Origin: Christiangramia salexigens
GTDB lineage: Bacteria; Bacteroidota; Bacteroidia; Flavobacteriales; Flavobacteriaceae
NCBI RefSeq assembly: GCF_001889005.1
Contig: NZ_CP018153.1
Location: 1,150,501 to 1,214,500, forward strand
Reading direction: 5' to 3'
DNA: 64,000 bases
Positions 32,144 through 40,374 of this stretch are shown piece by piece (position 1 is the stretch's first letter; every line of letters starts with the position of its first letter). The notes beneath the pieces are model-generated. The model saw only the letters and a program-made list of their open reading frames with translations. It was not told the DNA's origin and searched no databases. Position numbers and translations under genes: made by a program.

Positions 32144-32743
32144 ATGAAAATTACACAATTAAATAAGCTCATTGGTTTATTGGTAATCGTTTTTATGATG
32201 TTGGGTGTACAGGCCAATGCCCAGGAAAATATTGCCATAGTTTATTTATCCAGAACAAAAAATACCGAAGCTGTTGCTAAGCTTATTCATGATAAAGTTG
32301 GTGGTTATTTAGTGGCTCTAGAGAAGCAAGATAAGTACCCGGAAGATTATCAGGAAATAGTAGCCCAGGTAGACAGAGAAAATGAAGAAGGATACTTACC
32401 ACCATTAAAAACAAAAATTGAGAATCTTGAGACCTATAATATTATATTTATTGGTTTTCCTACTTGGGATATGCAATTGCCTCCACCAATGAAGAGCTTT
32501 TTAACTGAAAATGATCTGAGCGATAAGATTATAGTACCTTTTAATACTAATGCAGGATTTGGCGTAGGTAAAGGATTTGATCAGTTAATAAAATTATGTC
32601 CAGATAGCGAAGTAGTTAAAGGTCTTTCTGTAGAAGGTGGCTATGAAAAGAAAGGAGTCTATCTATCCATAAAAGGAAAAAGGAAAGATGAAGTGTCCCG
32701 GAAAGTAGACAATTGGTTAAAGGAAATTGGTATATCCCGTTGA
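32144..32743 (+). CDS. cassette 27, gene 3: exported flavodoxin-family protein
   Basis: A 199-residue protein with a clear signal peptide (residues 1-26, ending VQANAQ), which places it outside the cytoplasm. The flavodoxin fold begins at residue 28 (IAIVYLSRTKNTEAVAKLI, the phosphate-binding loop) and continues with FIGFPTWDMQLPPPMKSFL, the flavin-contacting loop. Most flavodoxins are cytoplasmic, so an exported FMN protein beside a cupin and a hydrolase may form part of a periplasmic redox pathway. It starts 19 bp after the cupin stop codon. Confidence 0.85.
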   Translation: MKITQLNKLIGLLVIVFMMLGVQANAQENIAIVYLSRTKNTEAVAKLIHDKVGGYLVALEKQDKYPEDYQEIVAQVDRENEEGYLPPLKTKIENLETYNIIFIGFPTWDMQLPPPMKSFLTENDLSDKIIVPFNTNAGFGVGKGFDQLIKLCPDSEVVKGLSVEGGYEKKGVYLSIKGKRKDEVSRKVDNWLKEIGISR

Positions 32744-32746
32744 AGG

Positions 32747-32790
32747 ACTAACACTCGCAACATATAGCAATTTGGCGCAACAGAAAATAA
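32747..32790 (+). repeat. left half of a second-family attC
   Basis: ACTAAC at 32747-32752 mirrors the (mutated) opening of cassette 27 (ATTAGT). It is followed by ACTCGCAACATATAGCAATT and TGGCG, the left arm of the second repeat family (as in sites 15 and 18). Its right half is missing: a class A site follows directly. Confidence 0.6.
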
Positions 32791-32791
32791 A

Positions 32792-32920
32792 AATGCTAAT
32801 CGCAAATAGGCGGCACCGTTATACAGAAAATAATTAACTTGATTAACTATTAAAACACTAAGCCAACAAGAACGCGTCCCTACTCCAAGCTAGTTGCATT
32901 AACCAAGACCGTTGTGTCAT
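32792..32920 (+). repeat. attC site 27 (left core lost)
   Basis: Class A interior (CGCAAATAGGCGGCACCG ... TAACCAAGACC) and R' GTTGTGTCAT at 32911, but no R'' of its own: it is joined to the half site before it. Confidence 0.75.
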
Positions 32921-32941
32921 AATAAAACAACTTAATAGACA

Positions 32942-33511
32942 ATGAATTTTAAAGAAAAAAATCCAGCTTTGATTCTTATCGATGTTCAAAAAGCATTTTT
33001 AGATGAAAAATACTGGGGTGGTAATAGAAATAATAAAAGCGCTGAAAAAATTTGTGGCAAAATTTTAAATAGATGGAGGGAACTAAATTTACCAATTTTT
33101 CATATTAGACATTGTTCTAAAAATCCGAATTCTATATTTAATAAATCGAACATAGGATTTGAATTTAATGATCATGTAATTCCAAAATTTGAAGAAGAAG
33201 TAATTACCAAATATGTTAATAGCGCATTTATAGGAACAAATTTGCAGGAACAGTTGGATAAACAAAATATCGATACTTTAGTTATTGTAGGTATAACAAC
33301 TAATCATTGTGTATCTACTACAACTCGAATGGCAGGCAATTTTGGTTATAAAACTTATCTAATATCGGATGCAACGGCAGCATTTGACAGAATTGGAGTT
33401 AATGGGGACAATTTTGATGCTGAAATAATACACTTAACATCACTAGCAAATTTGAATGATGAGTTTGCTACTGTATTGGATTCGCAACAACTGATGTCTA
33501 AACTTGCTTAA
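32942..33511 (+). CDS. cassette 28: isochorismatase-like cysteine hydrolase
   Basis: A 189-residue cytoplasmic hydrolase of the isochorismatase/nicotinamidase superfamily. The catalytic aspartate is D14 in LILIDVQKAFLD, the lysine is in ITKYVNSAFIGT (about residue 92), and the nucleophile cysteine is in GITTNHCVSTTTRMAG (about 122), preceded by the cis-peptide bond region. It is shorter than isochorismatase proper and most like the nicotinamidase/maleamate amidohydrolase-type group; the true substrate is unknown. ATG 32942 is 31 bp after the core; the stop codon lies 3 bp before R''. Confidence 0.9.
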   Translation: MNFKEKNPALILIDVQKAFLDEKYWGGNRNNKSAEKICGKILNRWRELNLPIFHIRHCSKNPNSIFNKSNIGFEFNDHVIPKFEEEVITKYVNSAFIGTNLQEQLDKQNIDTLVIVGITTNHCVSTTTRMAGNFGYKTYLISDATAAFDRIGVNGDNFDAEIIHLTSLANLNDEFATVLDSQQLMSKLA

Positions 33512-33514
33512 CGC

Positions 33515-33660
33515 CTCACAACAACGCTTATCCTTAATAGACGGTAGCGTTAGAAAGAAAAAAACTAACTTGATTAACGATTAAAACACAAAGCCAACTC
33601 CCGAAGCATCGGGACGCGTCCCTTACTCCGCCAACTGGCGATAACCGAGACCGTTGGCAA
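33515..33660 (+). repeat. attC site 28 (loop hairpin variant)
   Basis: R'' CTCACAAC at 33515 mirrors the opening GTTGTGTC with one mismatch; R' GTTGGCAA at 33653. The loop has CCCGAAGCATCGGG. Confidence 0.85.
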
Positions 33661-33688
33661 TAATATATTTATAAAGCAAAATACATAA

Positions 33689-34228
33689 TTGAAATTATTA
33701 AGAACTATAATAGTGCTAATTCTCTTTAGTTCAATAAACTGTTTAGCACAAGACGAGGAATATATCGTTACAAATAGCAACGATACAATATTTGGAAAAA
33801 TATCAAGATCAACCAATTTCTTGAATACTGCAGAGGTCAGATTTAAGATCAAAGATACTACTGGGAATAAAAGCCGGATAGACCCCGGAAAAGTTAAGTT
33901 TATTAAATCATCAAATAGTGTTGATGGAGATTGTATTATTGCCACCGTGTATGGTAAATGGTTTATAAAAAGAATAATAAATGGTAGAATAAAAGTTTAT
34001 CAGTTAGTTGATGGAATAATCTTTTTCACTTCCAAAGATGATTCTGAGGTCATTTCAAACGACTTTGGCGGACTACACAAAAGAGAAGATTCTAAGGAGA
34101 GAATTAGACCACTAATTGAAGATAATGCGATCATCCTTCAGGAATTCAATTCCATGAAAGGAAGTGAAAAAAACATCCTTCATATAATTGAAAAATATAA
34201 TGCTTTAGAGGGACCAAATGAAATTTAA
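33689..34228 (+). CDS. cassette 29: exported protein of unknown function
   Basis: A 179-residue protein with a signal peptide (LKLLRTIIVLILFSSINCLAQ, cleavage after CLA-Q likely; quoted in part) starting with TTG at 33689. The mature part has several short strands with the pattern IVTNSNDTIFGKI..., common in flavobacterial outer-membrane-associated proteins of the DUF4369-like or GLPGLI-like groups, but no firm family. The C-terminus is helical. The core of its own attC is badly decayed, so the cassette is probably immobile. Confidence 0.65.
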   Translation: MKLLRTIIVLILFSSINCLAQDEEYIVTNSNDTIFGKISRSTNFLNTAEVRFKIKDTTGNKSRIDPGKVKFIKSSNSVDGDCIIATVYGKWFIKRIINGRIKVYQLVDGIIFFTSKDDSEVISNDFGGLHKREDSKERIRPLIEDNAIILQEFNSMKGSEKNILHIIEKYNALEGPNEI

Positions 34229-34310
34229 ATAAAAATCATTCTTCAATTCACGATCCCAAAAATGACTAAAAGATTTTTATTAAAATCTATCATCTCAAAA
34301 AAATAAATAA

Positions 34311-34485
34311 TAGCGAACCCAATATATAGCTGAAAGAATAGAGGTAAAAACGTCCTACATAATCTATAAATGTAAAAGAGGTTCGGGTATTTACTCAAAC
34401 CGCTTTTGCATTAATTTGCGTATCTTAATTTTCCAAAAGGAAAGTGCACTTAATTCGCTACTTCCCTTATTCTAAGTTTCATGAG
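34311..34485 (+). repeat. attC site 29 (second family, decayed)
   Basis: TAGCGAAC at 34311 followed by CCAATATATAGCTG matches the second-family left arm, and TTCGCTACTTCCCTTATTC the right arm. The cores are changed (GTTTCATGAG at 34476). About 175 bp. Confidence 0.6.
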
Positions 34486-34502
34486 TAAAAAAATTGGATG
34501 TT

Positions 34503-35378
34503 ATGAAGAATATTTTATCCCTTTTGTTTTTATTCTATTTGACCAATGTTTCAAGTCAGATTATTGATATGCATACCCATAGTTATACTGAGGAAGATTA
34601 TTGGGGAGGAAATACGCATCCTACAGGTGTAGAATCACCTAAATCTGTAGAGGAGCATTTGGAACAGACCATAAAATTAATGGATAAACATGGTATTGAG
34701 TATGCCGTAGTAAGCGGCTGGTCGTTAGAAGGTGTAGAGAAATACGTAGCAGCTGATTCCCGTTTTATTCCAGGTTATATGGATGAGGGAAACCCCATCC
34801 CGGTAGAGCAATTCGAAGACTTGGTAAAAAGCGGTAAAATTAAAGTGTTTGGTGAAGTTTCGGGAGTTTACTTTGGTAAAACTTTAAATGATCCAATGTA
34901 TGCACCATACCTTGAAATTTGCGAAAAATACAATATCCCGGTAGCTTATCACTCTGGAGGTGCACCCCCTATGGCGCCTTTTACATGCTGTCCGGACTTC
35001 AGGATATCTATTGGTGACCCACTACTTATTGAAGATGTTTTAGTAAAATATCCCAAACTCCGTATTTACCTAATGCATGCCGGAGAAGTTTATTTTGAGC
35101 AAGCAGTAAGAATGATGAGTATGTATAAATCCTTATATGTCGATTTAGGAGCTATTTTATGGGTAGATCCTTTAATAAAGGATTACGCAATTCGATTTTT
35201 AAAATTGGCTCAAACTGCTGGAGTGCTGGACAGGGTTATGTTTGGATCAGACCAAATGGTGTGGCCGGGGGCCATTACCAGATCAATCGATTTTATAAAT
35301 AATCTTGATTTTTTAAGCAATGAGGAGAAACAAATGATTTTATATGGAAACGCTAAACAATTTCTCAATTTAAAATAA
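34503..35378 (+). CDS. cassette 30: exported amidohydrolase (TIM-barrel)
   Basis: From ATG 34503 the product is 291 residues with a signal peptide (residues 1-19) and a metal-dependent amidohydrolase-2 (TatD/ACMSD-like) barrel. The first strand ends IIDMHTHSYTEED, the metal-binding HxH. Later landmarks: FGEVSGVYFG (glutamate/metal-bridging strand), PVAYHSGGAPP (third histidine), YLMHAGEV (fourth histidine) and MFGSDQMVWPG (the catalytic aspartate). The family includes decarboxylases and hydrolases of aromatic or lactone substrates. The exported location is unusual for the family. Confidence 0.85.
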   Translation: MKNILSLLFLFYLTNVSSQIIDMHTHSYTEEDYWGGNTHPTGVESPKSVEEHLEQTIKLMDKHGIEYAVVSGWSLEGVEKYVAADSRFIPGYMDEGNPIPVEQFEDLVKSGKIKVFGEVSGVYFGKTLNDPMYAPYLEICEKYNIPVAYHSGGAPPMAPFTCCPDFRISIGDPLLIEDVLVKYPKLRIYLMHAGEVYFEQAVRMMSMYKSLYVDLGAILWVDPLIKDYAIRFLKLAQTAGVLDRVMFGSDQMVWPGAITRSIDFINNLDFLSNEEKQMILYGNAKQFLNLK

Positions 35379-35381
35379 TGA

Positions 35382-35500
35382 TTCACAACATCGATTTTCG
35401 CAAATAACGAGCGTAATATTAACTGCCAGAAAATAAACTGATTAAGCAATAAGTCCGCTTCCCTACTCTGCCAACTTGCGTTAACCGGGACTGGTGCAGT
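35382..35500 (+). repeat. attC site 30 (decayed)
   Basis: Left part ATTCACAACATCGATTTTCG (left core changed) and CGCAAATAACGAGCG; right part CTGCCAACTTGCGTTAACCG with the closing core GTGCAGTAA instead of GTT. Confidence 0.75.
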
Positions 35501-35565
35501 AAATTTTACACGCAACCATTCTGATCAAATTCCATCTAATAATTATAATCAACAATCAATAAATT

Positions 35566-35970
35566 ATGAGATTAAAACCAACATTCCTTTTATTTCTACT
35601 AGCATTCTCTATTATTGGATGTTCTAAGAACGATTCAACTAATGAGACAGAGAACACAAAAAATTTAATTGGTAATAAATATGCCCATTTATTGTTTGAG
35701 ACCCGTGAGGAATGTGAAGCTGCTCAAGAATCATATATGATTAATTGTGCTCAAGGTCTAGAAATAATTAGCGATACTGAAGTAAGAATTTTTCTAACTG
35801 ATATTTTATACAACTCTAATTTCTACGTAAAAAATAATATGTTAGTTGTTGAATCTACCCCGGACACCTATGAATTCTCCGAAGATCTAATTTTCGAAAT
35901 AATGGATAATGGTGATCTTAAATTAGGGGAGGATAATTGGATAAAATATGAAGAAGACTTTTTTGAGTAA
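35566..35970 (+). CDS. cassette 31: small lipoprotein
   Basis: A 134-residue lipoprotein (IIGCSKNDS, cysteine near residue 19, with an acidic-polar linker after it). Its domain (about 35-130) is a small beta-rich unit with two cysteines (EECEAAQ and INCAQG), perhaps a disulfide in the periplasm. No family is recognised, though small flavobacterial lipoproteins with two cysteines of this type are common. It lies far from the recombinase, with decayed sites at both sides. Confidence 0.7.
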   Translation: MRLKPTFLLFLLAFSIIGCSKNDSTNETENTKNLIGNKYAHLLFETREECEAAQESYMINCAQGLEIISDTEVRIFLTDILYNSNFYVKNNMLVVESTPDTYEFSEDLIFEIMDNGDLKLGEDNWIKYEEDFFE

Positions 35971-36054
35971 TATCTCTAAATTCTATAAAATCCAGGCGAA
36001 TAATAGATTTAAGTAATTTACACGTTATAATTGCATTTGCATTACAGTAAATCC

Positions 36055-36200
36055 TTGAACAACATTGGTTCACCGCAATCATGCGGCACCGTTAGAAAGA
36101 AATAAAACCACCTGAGTAACTAACCAACACTAAGCCAACTCCCGAAGCATCGTAACTAACACTACTCCACAATTTTACCTTAACCCTAACTGTTTGTCCA
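36055..36200 (+). repeat. attC site 31 (decayed, last recognisable full-length site)
   Basis: TTGAACAACATTGGTTCACC at 36055 and the right part CCTTAACCCTAACTGTTTGTCCA (quoted in part). The loop still holds GTTAGAAAGAAAT and CCCGAAGCATC. The closing core is GTTTGTCCA at 36192. Confidence 0.7.
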
Positions 36201-36260
36201 CATTATTTTAACCTCACCTACTTTTTTTTAAAGTCATATATTTAGAGAAACTAACCTCTA

Positions 36261-37009
36261 ATGATAAAATTCTTTAGAAAAATCCGTCAACAATTGCTGG
36301 CCGAAAACAAATTCAGCAAATATCTGCTATATGCAATTGGGGAAATAATTCTTGTAGTAATTGGAATTTTAATCGCCCTACAGATCAATAATTCTAATGA
36401 ATTAAATAAACAAAGGGCTAAGGAGGTTCGATTCTTGAAAAATCTAAAGAGCGATCTAATTTTTGAAGAAACCGAACTTGAACGCTATACCAAAATTAGA
36501 GAAAGTATAGTGAATTCTGCTCAAATTGCTCTTGAACACTTTAATGGCAAGCCTGTGGAAAACATTCAAATGTTTAATTATCACACATTTAATGTGGGTA
36601 TATGGCAAGAGTTCCAAAGAAATAATAATACATTTTTGGAGTTAATCAATTCGGGTAATTTGACCATAATTTCAAATGATTCAGTAAAAAATGGTCTAAA
36701 TTTAGATCTTATTTATAAAACTATTATATCCAATCGAGAACATTTAAGAAATGATCTAGAGCAATATTTTTATAATCCCTGGTTTGAAACTGTAGATTTG
36801 GATCCTCTGGCTCAAAGCTTTGTATTCTACGCCAATAATGGAGAATTTGATGAAAATATCGAGCTCTCCAGACAAGAATTAGATAGACTTTTAAATAACA
36901 AGGTGTTTAAGAATGGATTAATTCAATAATAATTGACGATCATAAAAGAATGAAAGATTTAAACAAGAAAGTAGTTGAATTAATAAATAAAGAAATAGGG
37001 AAAGGCTAA
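36261..37009 (+). pseudogene. DUF6090 membrane protein with a late frameshift
   Basis: The first 222 residues are a typical DUF6090 protein: a membrane helix after KFSKYLLYAIGEI (about residues 23-45, ending IGILIALQINNSN) and a long coiled-coil-like periplasmic or cytoplasmic domain. The family normally continues to a C-terminal helix of the ELINEEI type. Here the frame stops at TAA 36927-36929, but the frame shifted by one base runs on from 36923 to TAA 37007-37009 and codes for KRMKDLNKKVVELINKEIGK, the missing helix. So a single-base frameshift cuts the end off. Function unknown. Confidence 0.7.
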
Positions 37010-37085
37010 CTGGGTATACCAATTGTTGGCATTATTAATCACAATTGTACTTTCCTGGCAATGCCATAAAAAGTAGTATGAAGGT

Positions 37086-38036
37086 ATGAAATCAGTAACA
37101 GTCATCGGATGCGGAATAATCGGTTTAACGACCGCCATTAAACTGCAAGAAAAAGGTTTTAAGGTTACAATAATCGCCAAAGAGCCGTTTAATAGAACCT
37201 TATCCAGTAAAGTGGGTGCTATCTGGTTTCCGTTTGAAATTCATCCTAAAGAAAAAGCTAACAAATGGTCGGCTCTTACCTTTAAAGAATATCAGTTAGA
37301 TGAAAAAGAAGGGAATGGCGTGTCCTTTATACCTTTTATAACCGCATACAATAACGAAAGCAACACAGATTGGACACATCAGTTACCCAAAGGCAGCGTT
37401 AGAAAAGCCTTATCTAAAGAATTACCAAAAGGAATAGAAAAAGCCCATATTTCCATAGTTCCATTAGCGGAACCACATTCTTATTTACCTTATTTATATA
37501 ACCGGTTTATAAATAAAGGTGGCGTTTTTAAAAACCAAAAGATTACCAGCCTTCAGGAAGCATCTACTTTAAATACTTTGATCGTTAACTCTACGGGTTT
37601 AGGAGCGAAAGAATTATGCAATGATGAGGATTTACAGCCTATGCGTGGACAAATTTTACGTTGTCGAAAAATGGATATTCCTTCTTGTGCAGATTCTACA
37701 AAAAAAGGAGCATTAAGTTATGTGATTAACCGTAGTAATGACTGCGTAATTGGTGGTACAGATTACGAAATGGATTGGAATACCAATGTAGAGATTAGTG
37801 ACACCAAATTAATAATTAAGCGGCTATTACAGGGTGGCTTATCGCAAGAATCACCAGAAATAATCGAAGAAATTGTAGGACTGAGACCCAAAAGAAGCTG
37901 TGTTCGTTTTGAATTTGATGAAGACTTTCCCAATGTTTTTCATAATTATGGTCACGGAGGTGCAGGTTTTACCGTAGCTTGGGGTTGTGCAATTGAGCTT
38001 GCCGAAAAATTTGATTTAAAATCAAGTAAGGCTTAA
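37086..38036 (+). CDS. FAD-dependent oxidoreductase, D-amino-acid-oxidase type
   Basis: A 316-residue flavoenzyme of the DAO family. Seen: the N-terminal Rossmann motif VIGCGIIGLTTAIKLQEKG (residues 5-23, quoted in part), the GAIWFP segment near 45, the conserved VNSTGLGAKEL segment, the QPMRGQIL strand, and the C-terminal HNYGHGGAGFTVAWGCA flavin-contacting loop. Length matches the D-amino acid oxidase/D-aspartate oxidase subfamily. It would oxidise D-amino acids to imino acids and H2O2. It sits between two decayed attC sites and may be an old, fixed cassette. Confidence 0.87.
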   Translation: MKSVTVIGCGIIGLTTAIKLQEKGFKVTIIAKEPFNRTLSSKVGAIWFPFEIHPKEKANKWSALTFKEYQLDEKEGNGVSFIPFITAYNNESNTDWTHQLPKGSVRKALSKELPKGIEKAHISIVPLAEPHSYLPYLYNRFINKGGVFKNQKITSLQEASTLNTLIVNSTGLGAKELCNDEDLQPMRGQILRCRKMDIPSCADSTKKGALSYVINRSNDCVIGGTDYEMDWNTNVEISDTKLIIKRLLQGGLSQESPEIIEEIVGLRPKRSCVRFEFDEDFPNVFHNYGHGGAGFTVAWGCAIELAEKFDLKSSKA

Positions 38037-38048
38037 AAACGAATTCAT

Positions 38049-38117
38049 TATGGTTATCGCATACAGGCGATACCGTTAGGAAGAAAATATCTTAGTTAAT
38101 CAACGATATAAATTGGT
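38049..38117 (+). repeat. fossil attC, left half
   Basis: TGGTTATCGCATACAGGCGA at 38050, followed by TACCGTTAGGAAGAAAATAT, matches the left arm and loop of class A. The right arm is missing. Confidence 0.65.
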
Positions 38118-38141
38118 TCAACACTCATCCAAAATAAAATT

Positions 38142-38612
38142 ATGAAAAGGTGGAATTTTAAATTGAAAAGTAATCCTAATGTAATTAGTGAAAATTTAAA
38201 ATCTTCACTTAATTCTGACTACGGATTTGTGCTCATTATAAAAAATGAAGGAAGCGATTTAATATTATTTAAAATTCGTAAATGGCTAAATTATGCTTGG
38301 TACATAATATATCATAACAACGTAATTGTAAATGGTAGATTATCTAAAACAGATACTGATAATGAAACAAATGTAGAAATCTCATTTAAGCAACATTTAT
38401 TATGGAAATTAGTGATATTTACTCATTTGGTGCTAGGTTTGATTTTTGTGATTGCCATAATCTTAAGTAAGAATACAGGTGTCGCTATGTATTCATTAGC
38501 GTTAGGGACAATAGCAGTTGGGATATTTTTGCGGTTGAGACTGCAAAAAAAGCATGAAAGAAATATTGAAGAATACAGGACTCTGATTTCTGAAATATTG
38601 GAGCTTAAATGA
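38142..38612 (+). CDS. membrane protein of unknown function
   Basis: A 156-residue protein with a soluble N-terminal half (about 1-85, aromatic-rich; KWLNYAWYIIYHNNVIVNG) and two membrane helices near 93-113 and 115-130, then a basic C-terminal end. Not recognised. It lies just after a fossil attC, so it may have arrived as a cassette. The start ATG 38142 has no strong ribosome-binding site. The following 250 bp (38613-38863) hold no gene that I can see. Confidence 0.6.
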   Translation: MKRWNFKLKSNPNVISENLKSSLNSDYGFVLIIKNEGSDLILFKIRKWLNYAWYIIYHNNVIVNGRLSKTDTDNETNVEISFKQHLLWKLVIFTHLVLGLIFVIAIILSKNTGVAMYSLALGTIAVGIFLRLRLQKKHERNIEEYRTLISEILELK

Positions 38613-38863
38613 GAATAAGCGTTACATTCTAGTTTGTAAGGGTTACGCTTAACGCACTTTACTTGTATTAATTGAAAAAGTGTAAGTTTGGATCCAATGA
38701 AAGGTAACAACTTCTTATATAATTAATTGCAAAAGCAAGCCTTGTTTCAAAAATTCGCGCTCATTTTTTATTCGGTTTTTATTGACTAAATTAACTGGTA
38801 ACCAATCGATTAATATTAAACGATCAGGTTGTGTCGGGATTAAAAAAGTAATTTATCAATAAT

Positions 38864-40192
38864 ATGAAAAACCTGTACCTAATTTTTGGTCCATTTATCT
38901 TTGCGGTGATTGGGTGCGGGGAACAACAAACCGATATATATCAGTCAGAAAAAACACGGATTGAAAAGTGGATTGAGGACATAGCCTATTTTGAGAACGA
39001 TTATCTAAAAGAATCAAAAACTTTCTCAAAAGATTCAATCGCATCCTCTATAAAATTATTGACCAGTTTAAAAACAAAAATTGGATCACTATCAGACAAT
39101 GAAATCATTTTACAGTTGTCTAAGTGTGTTGCTATGGCCAATAATGGGCATACTACGATTCATCTAAGTGGAATGGACAAAATACCTGTAAGGTTCTATT
39201 GGTTTTCGGATGGCCTCTACATCATCAAAACCGATAAATCTTCGGAAGAATTTCTGGGCTCAAAAGTATTGAATATCAACTCGATAGAGATAGACACAGT
39301 ACTCAAACGACTAAAGCCTTACTTATCTGGTATTGATCGTTTTAAAAAATTTATCGCTTCTAATTATTTAACAAGTCCGCAAATACTTAATGGAATTGGA
39401 CTTACAGCACCAGATTCAATGCGACTTACGCTCTTGAAAGGAAAAGATGCATTAGACGTATGTTTCGGAATAAAAGAAATGCCCGATAATAAATACGAAT
39501 ATGAAACCTGGGCCGACTTGTATCCCGATTGGACTAATAGTGATTCTTGGGAATATTTTTTGAAAAGGAATGATTCCCTTCCACTTTATTTAAAACATAT
39601 GAATGAAGGGGTTTTCTACACCTTTCTGGATTCGAAAAAAATAGCTTATTTCAGTATAAATTCTTTATGGTACAAATCAGGTGATTTCAAAGAGCAAATT
39701 GAGGAGTTTTTAGATGAGTTAAAAAGAAAAAGAGACTATAACATTGTCTTCGATTTAAGATATTACACAGGAGGTGATTATTTAATTCCCACCAAATTAG
39801 CAACCAAACCGCCCAGGATAATTAACAAAGACAAAAAGATTTATCTCATAACCAGTTCAATGACTTTTTCAGCTGGATTAGTTACGGCGGCAAGGATCAA
39901 ATATTTTGCTAAAGATAAAATAGTCATTGTGGGGGAAGAGGTCGGCGATAATTTGAAATTTTGGGCCGAGGGCGATTACTATAAAACACCAAATTTTGTT
40001 ATAGAAATTCAAGATTCTAAATATGAGCACGATTGGAAAGATAATGAGTTTATTCTAGGCAGAACTTTCTGGATTAACGCATTTTACGGTGTTCCAGCAG
40101 AGAATTTGGACTTAGATAAAAAAATACAACTAAGCTTCAAAGACTTTCAAGATGGAAATGATCCAATTTTAGACTGGATTTTCATACAGTAA
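38864..40192 (+). CDS. S41-peptidase-like lipoprotein
   Basis: A 442-residue lipoprotein (IGCGEQ, cysteine near residue 18). It has the N-terminal helical region and the C-terminal processing-protease fold of the S41 (tail-specific/C-terminal processing) family: the strand YNIVFDLRYYTGGD (the DLRxNxGG-like motif, with N replaced), YLITSSMTFSAGLVTAA with the candidate nucleophile serine, and IVGEEVGDNL. No PDZ domain is seen. The asparagine and lysine of the catalytic dyad cannot be confirmed, so it may be a non-catalytic relative. A fossil attC follows the stop codon. Confidence 0.75.
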   Translation: MKNLYLIFGPFIFAVIGCGEQQTDIYQSEKTRIEKWIEDIAYFENDYLKESKTFSKDSIASSIKLLTSLKTKIGSLSDNEIILQLSKCVAMANNGHTTIHLSGMDKIPVRFYWFSDGLYIIKTDKSSEEFLGSKVLNINSIEIDTVLKRLKPYLSGIDRFKKFIASNYLTSPQILNGIGLTAPDSMRLTLLKGKDALDVCFGIKEMPDNKYEYETWADLYPDWTNSDSWEYFLKRNDSLPLYLKHMNEGVFYTFLDSKKIAYFSINSLWYKSGDFKEQIEEFLDELKRKRDYNIVFDLRYYTGGDYLIPTKLATKPPRIINKDKKIYLITSSMTFSAGLVTAARIKYFAKDKIVIVGEEVGDNLKFWAEGDYYKTPNFVIEIQDSKYEHDWKDNEFILGRTFWINAFYGVPAENLDLDKKIQLSFKDFQDGNDPILDWIFIQ

Positions 40193-40312
40193 TTGCAAAC
40201 AGGTGATACCGTTAGATTGGAAAAAAGTTATTTGACCAACGATTTAAATCTAAGCCGATATCTGAAACCGTGGGACGCGTCACTACCGCGGTAACTTGTA
40301 TTGAGAGTAAGT
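40193..40312 (+). repeat. fossil attC
   Basis: TTGCAAACAGGTGATACCGT and TTAGATTGG, then a class A-type loop (ATTTAAATCTAAGCCGATAT), GGGACGCGTC and GGTAACTTGTATTGAG. It has the order of a class A site but with cores no longer recognisable. Confidence 0.65.
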
Positions 40313-40374
40313 CTGATACGCAAGGGAATAAAAAAATAATCACTAATTTGAATCTTTAATTAACTAATCATAAA

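Larger units (their letters stand above)
3112..36200 (+). mobile_element. integron-like cassette array (recombinase plus about 31 cassettes)
   Basis: A tyrosine recombinase is followed by about 31 cassettes separated by imperfect palindromes of 135-199 bp. Within each cassette the bases after the opening GTT are the reverse complement of the bases before the closing repeat, as in integron cassettes where G/TTRRRY and RYYYAAC come from one circle. Junction G positions are 4303, 5272, 6097, 6696, 7422, 8201, 8892, 10238, 10837, 12743, 13791, 14509, 15476, 16074, 16956, 19601, 20259, 21071, 22180, 22993, 23600, 24414, 25181, 26276, 26978, 28336, 30362, 32911, 33653, 34476 and 35494. The array ends near 36192 with decayed sites beyond it. 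The size and the homogeneity of the repeats resemble sedentary chromosomal integrons. Confidence 0.88.

Noticed and set aside
5145..36200. CRISPR-like repeat array
   Set aside because: Repeats are 135-199 bp imperfect palindromes, units between them are 0.4-2.6 kb and hold genes; no cas genes are present.
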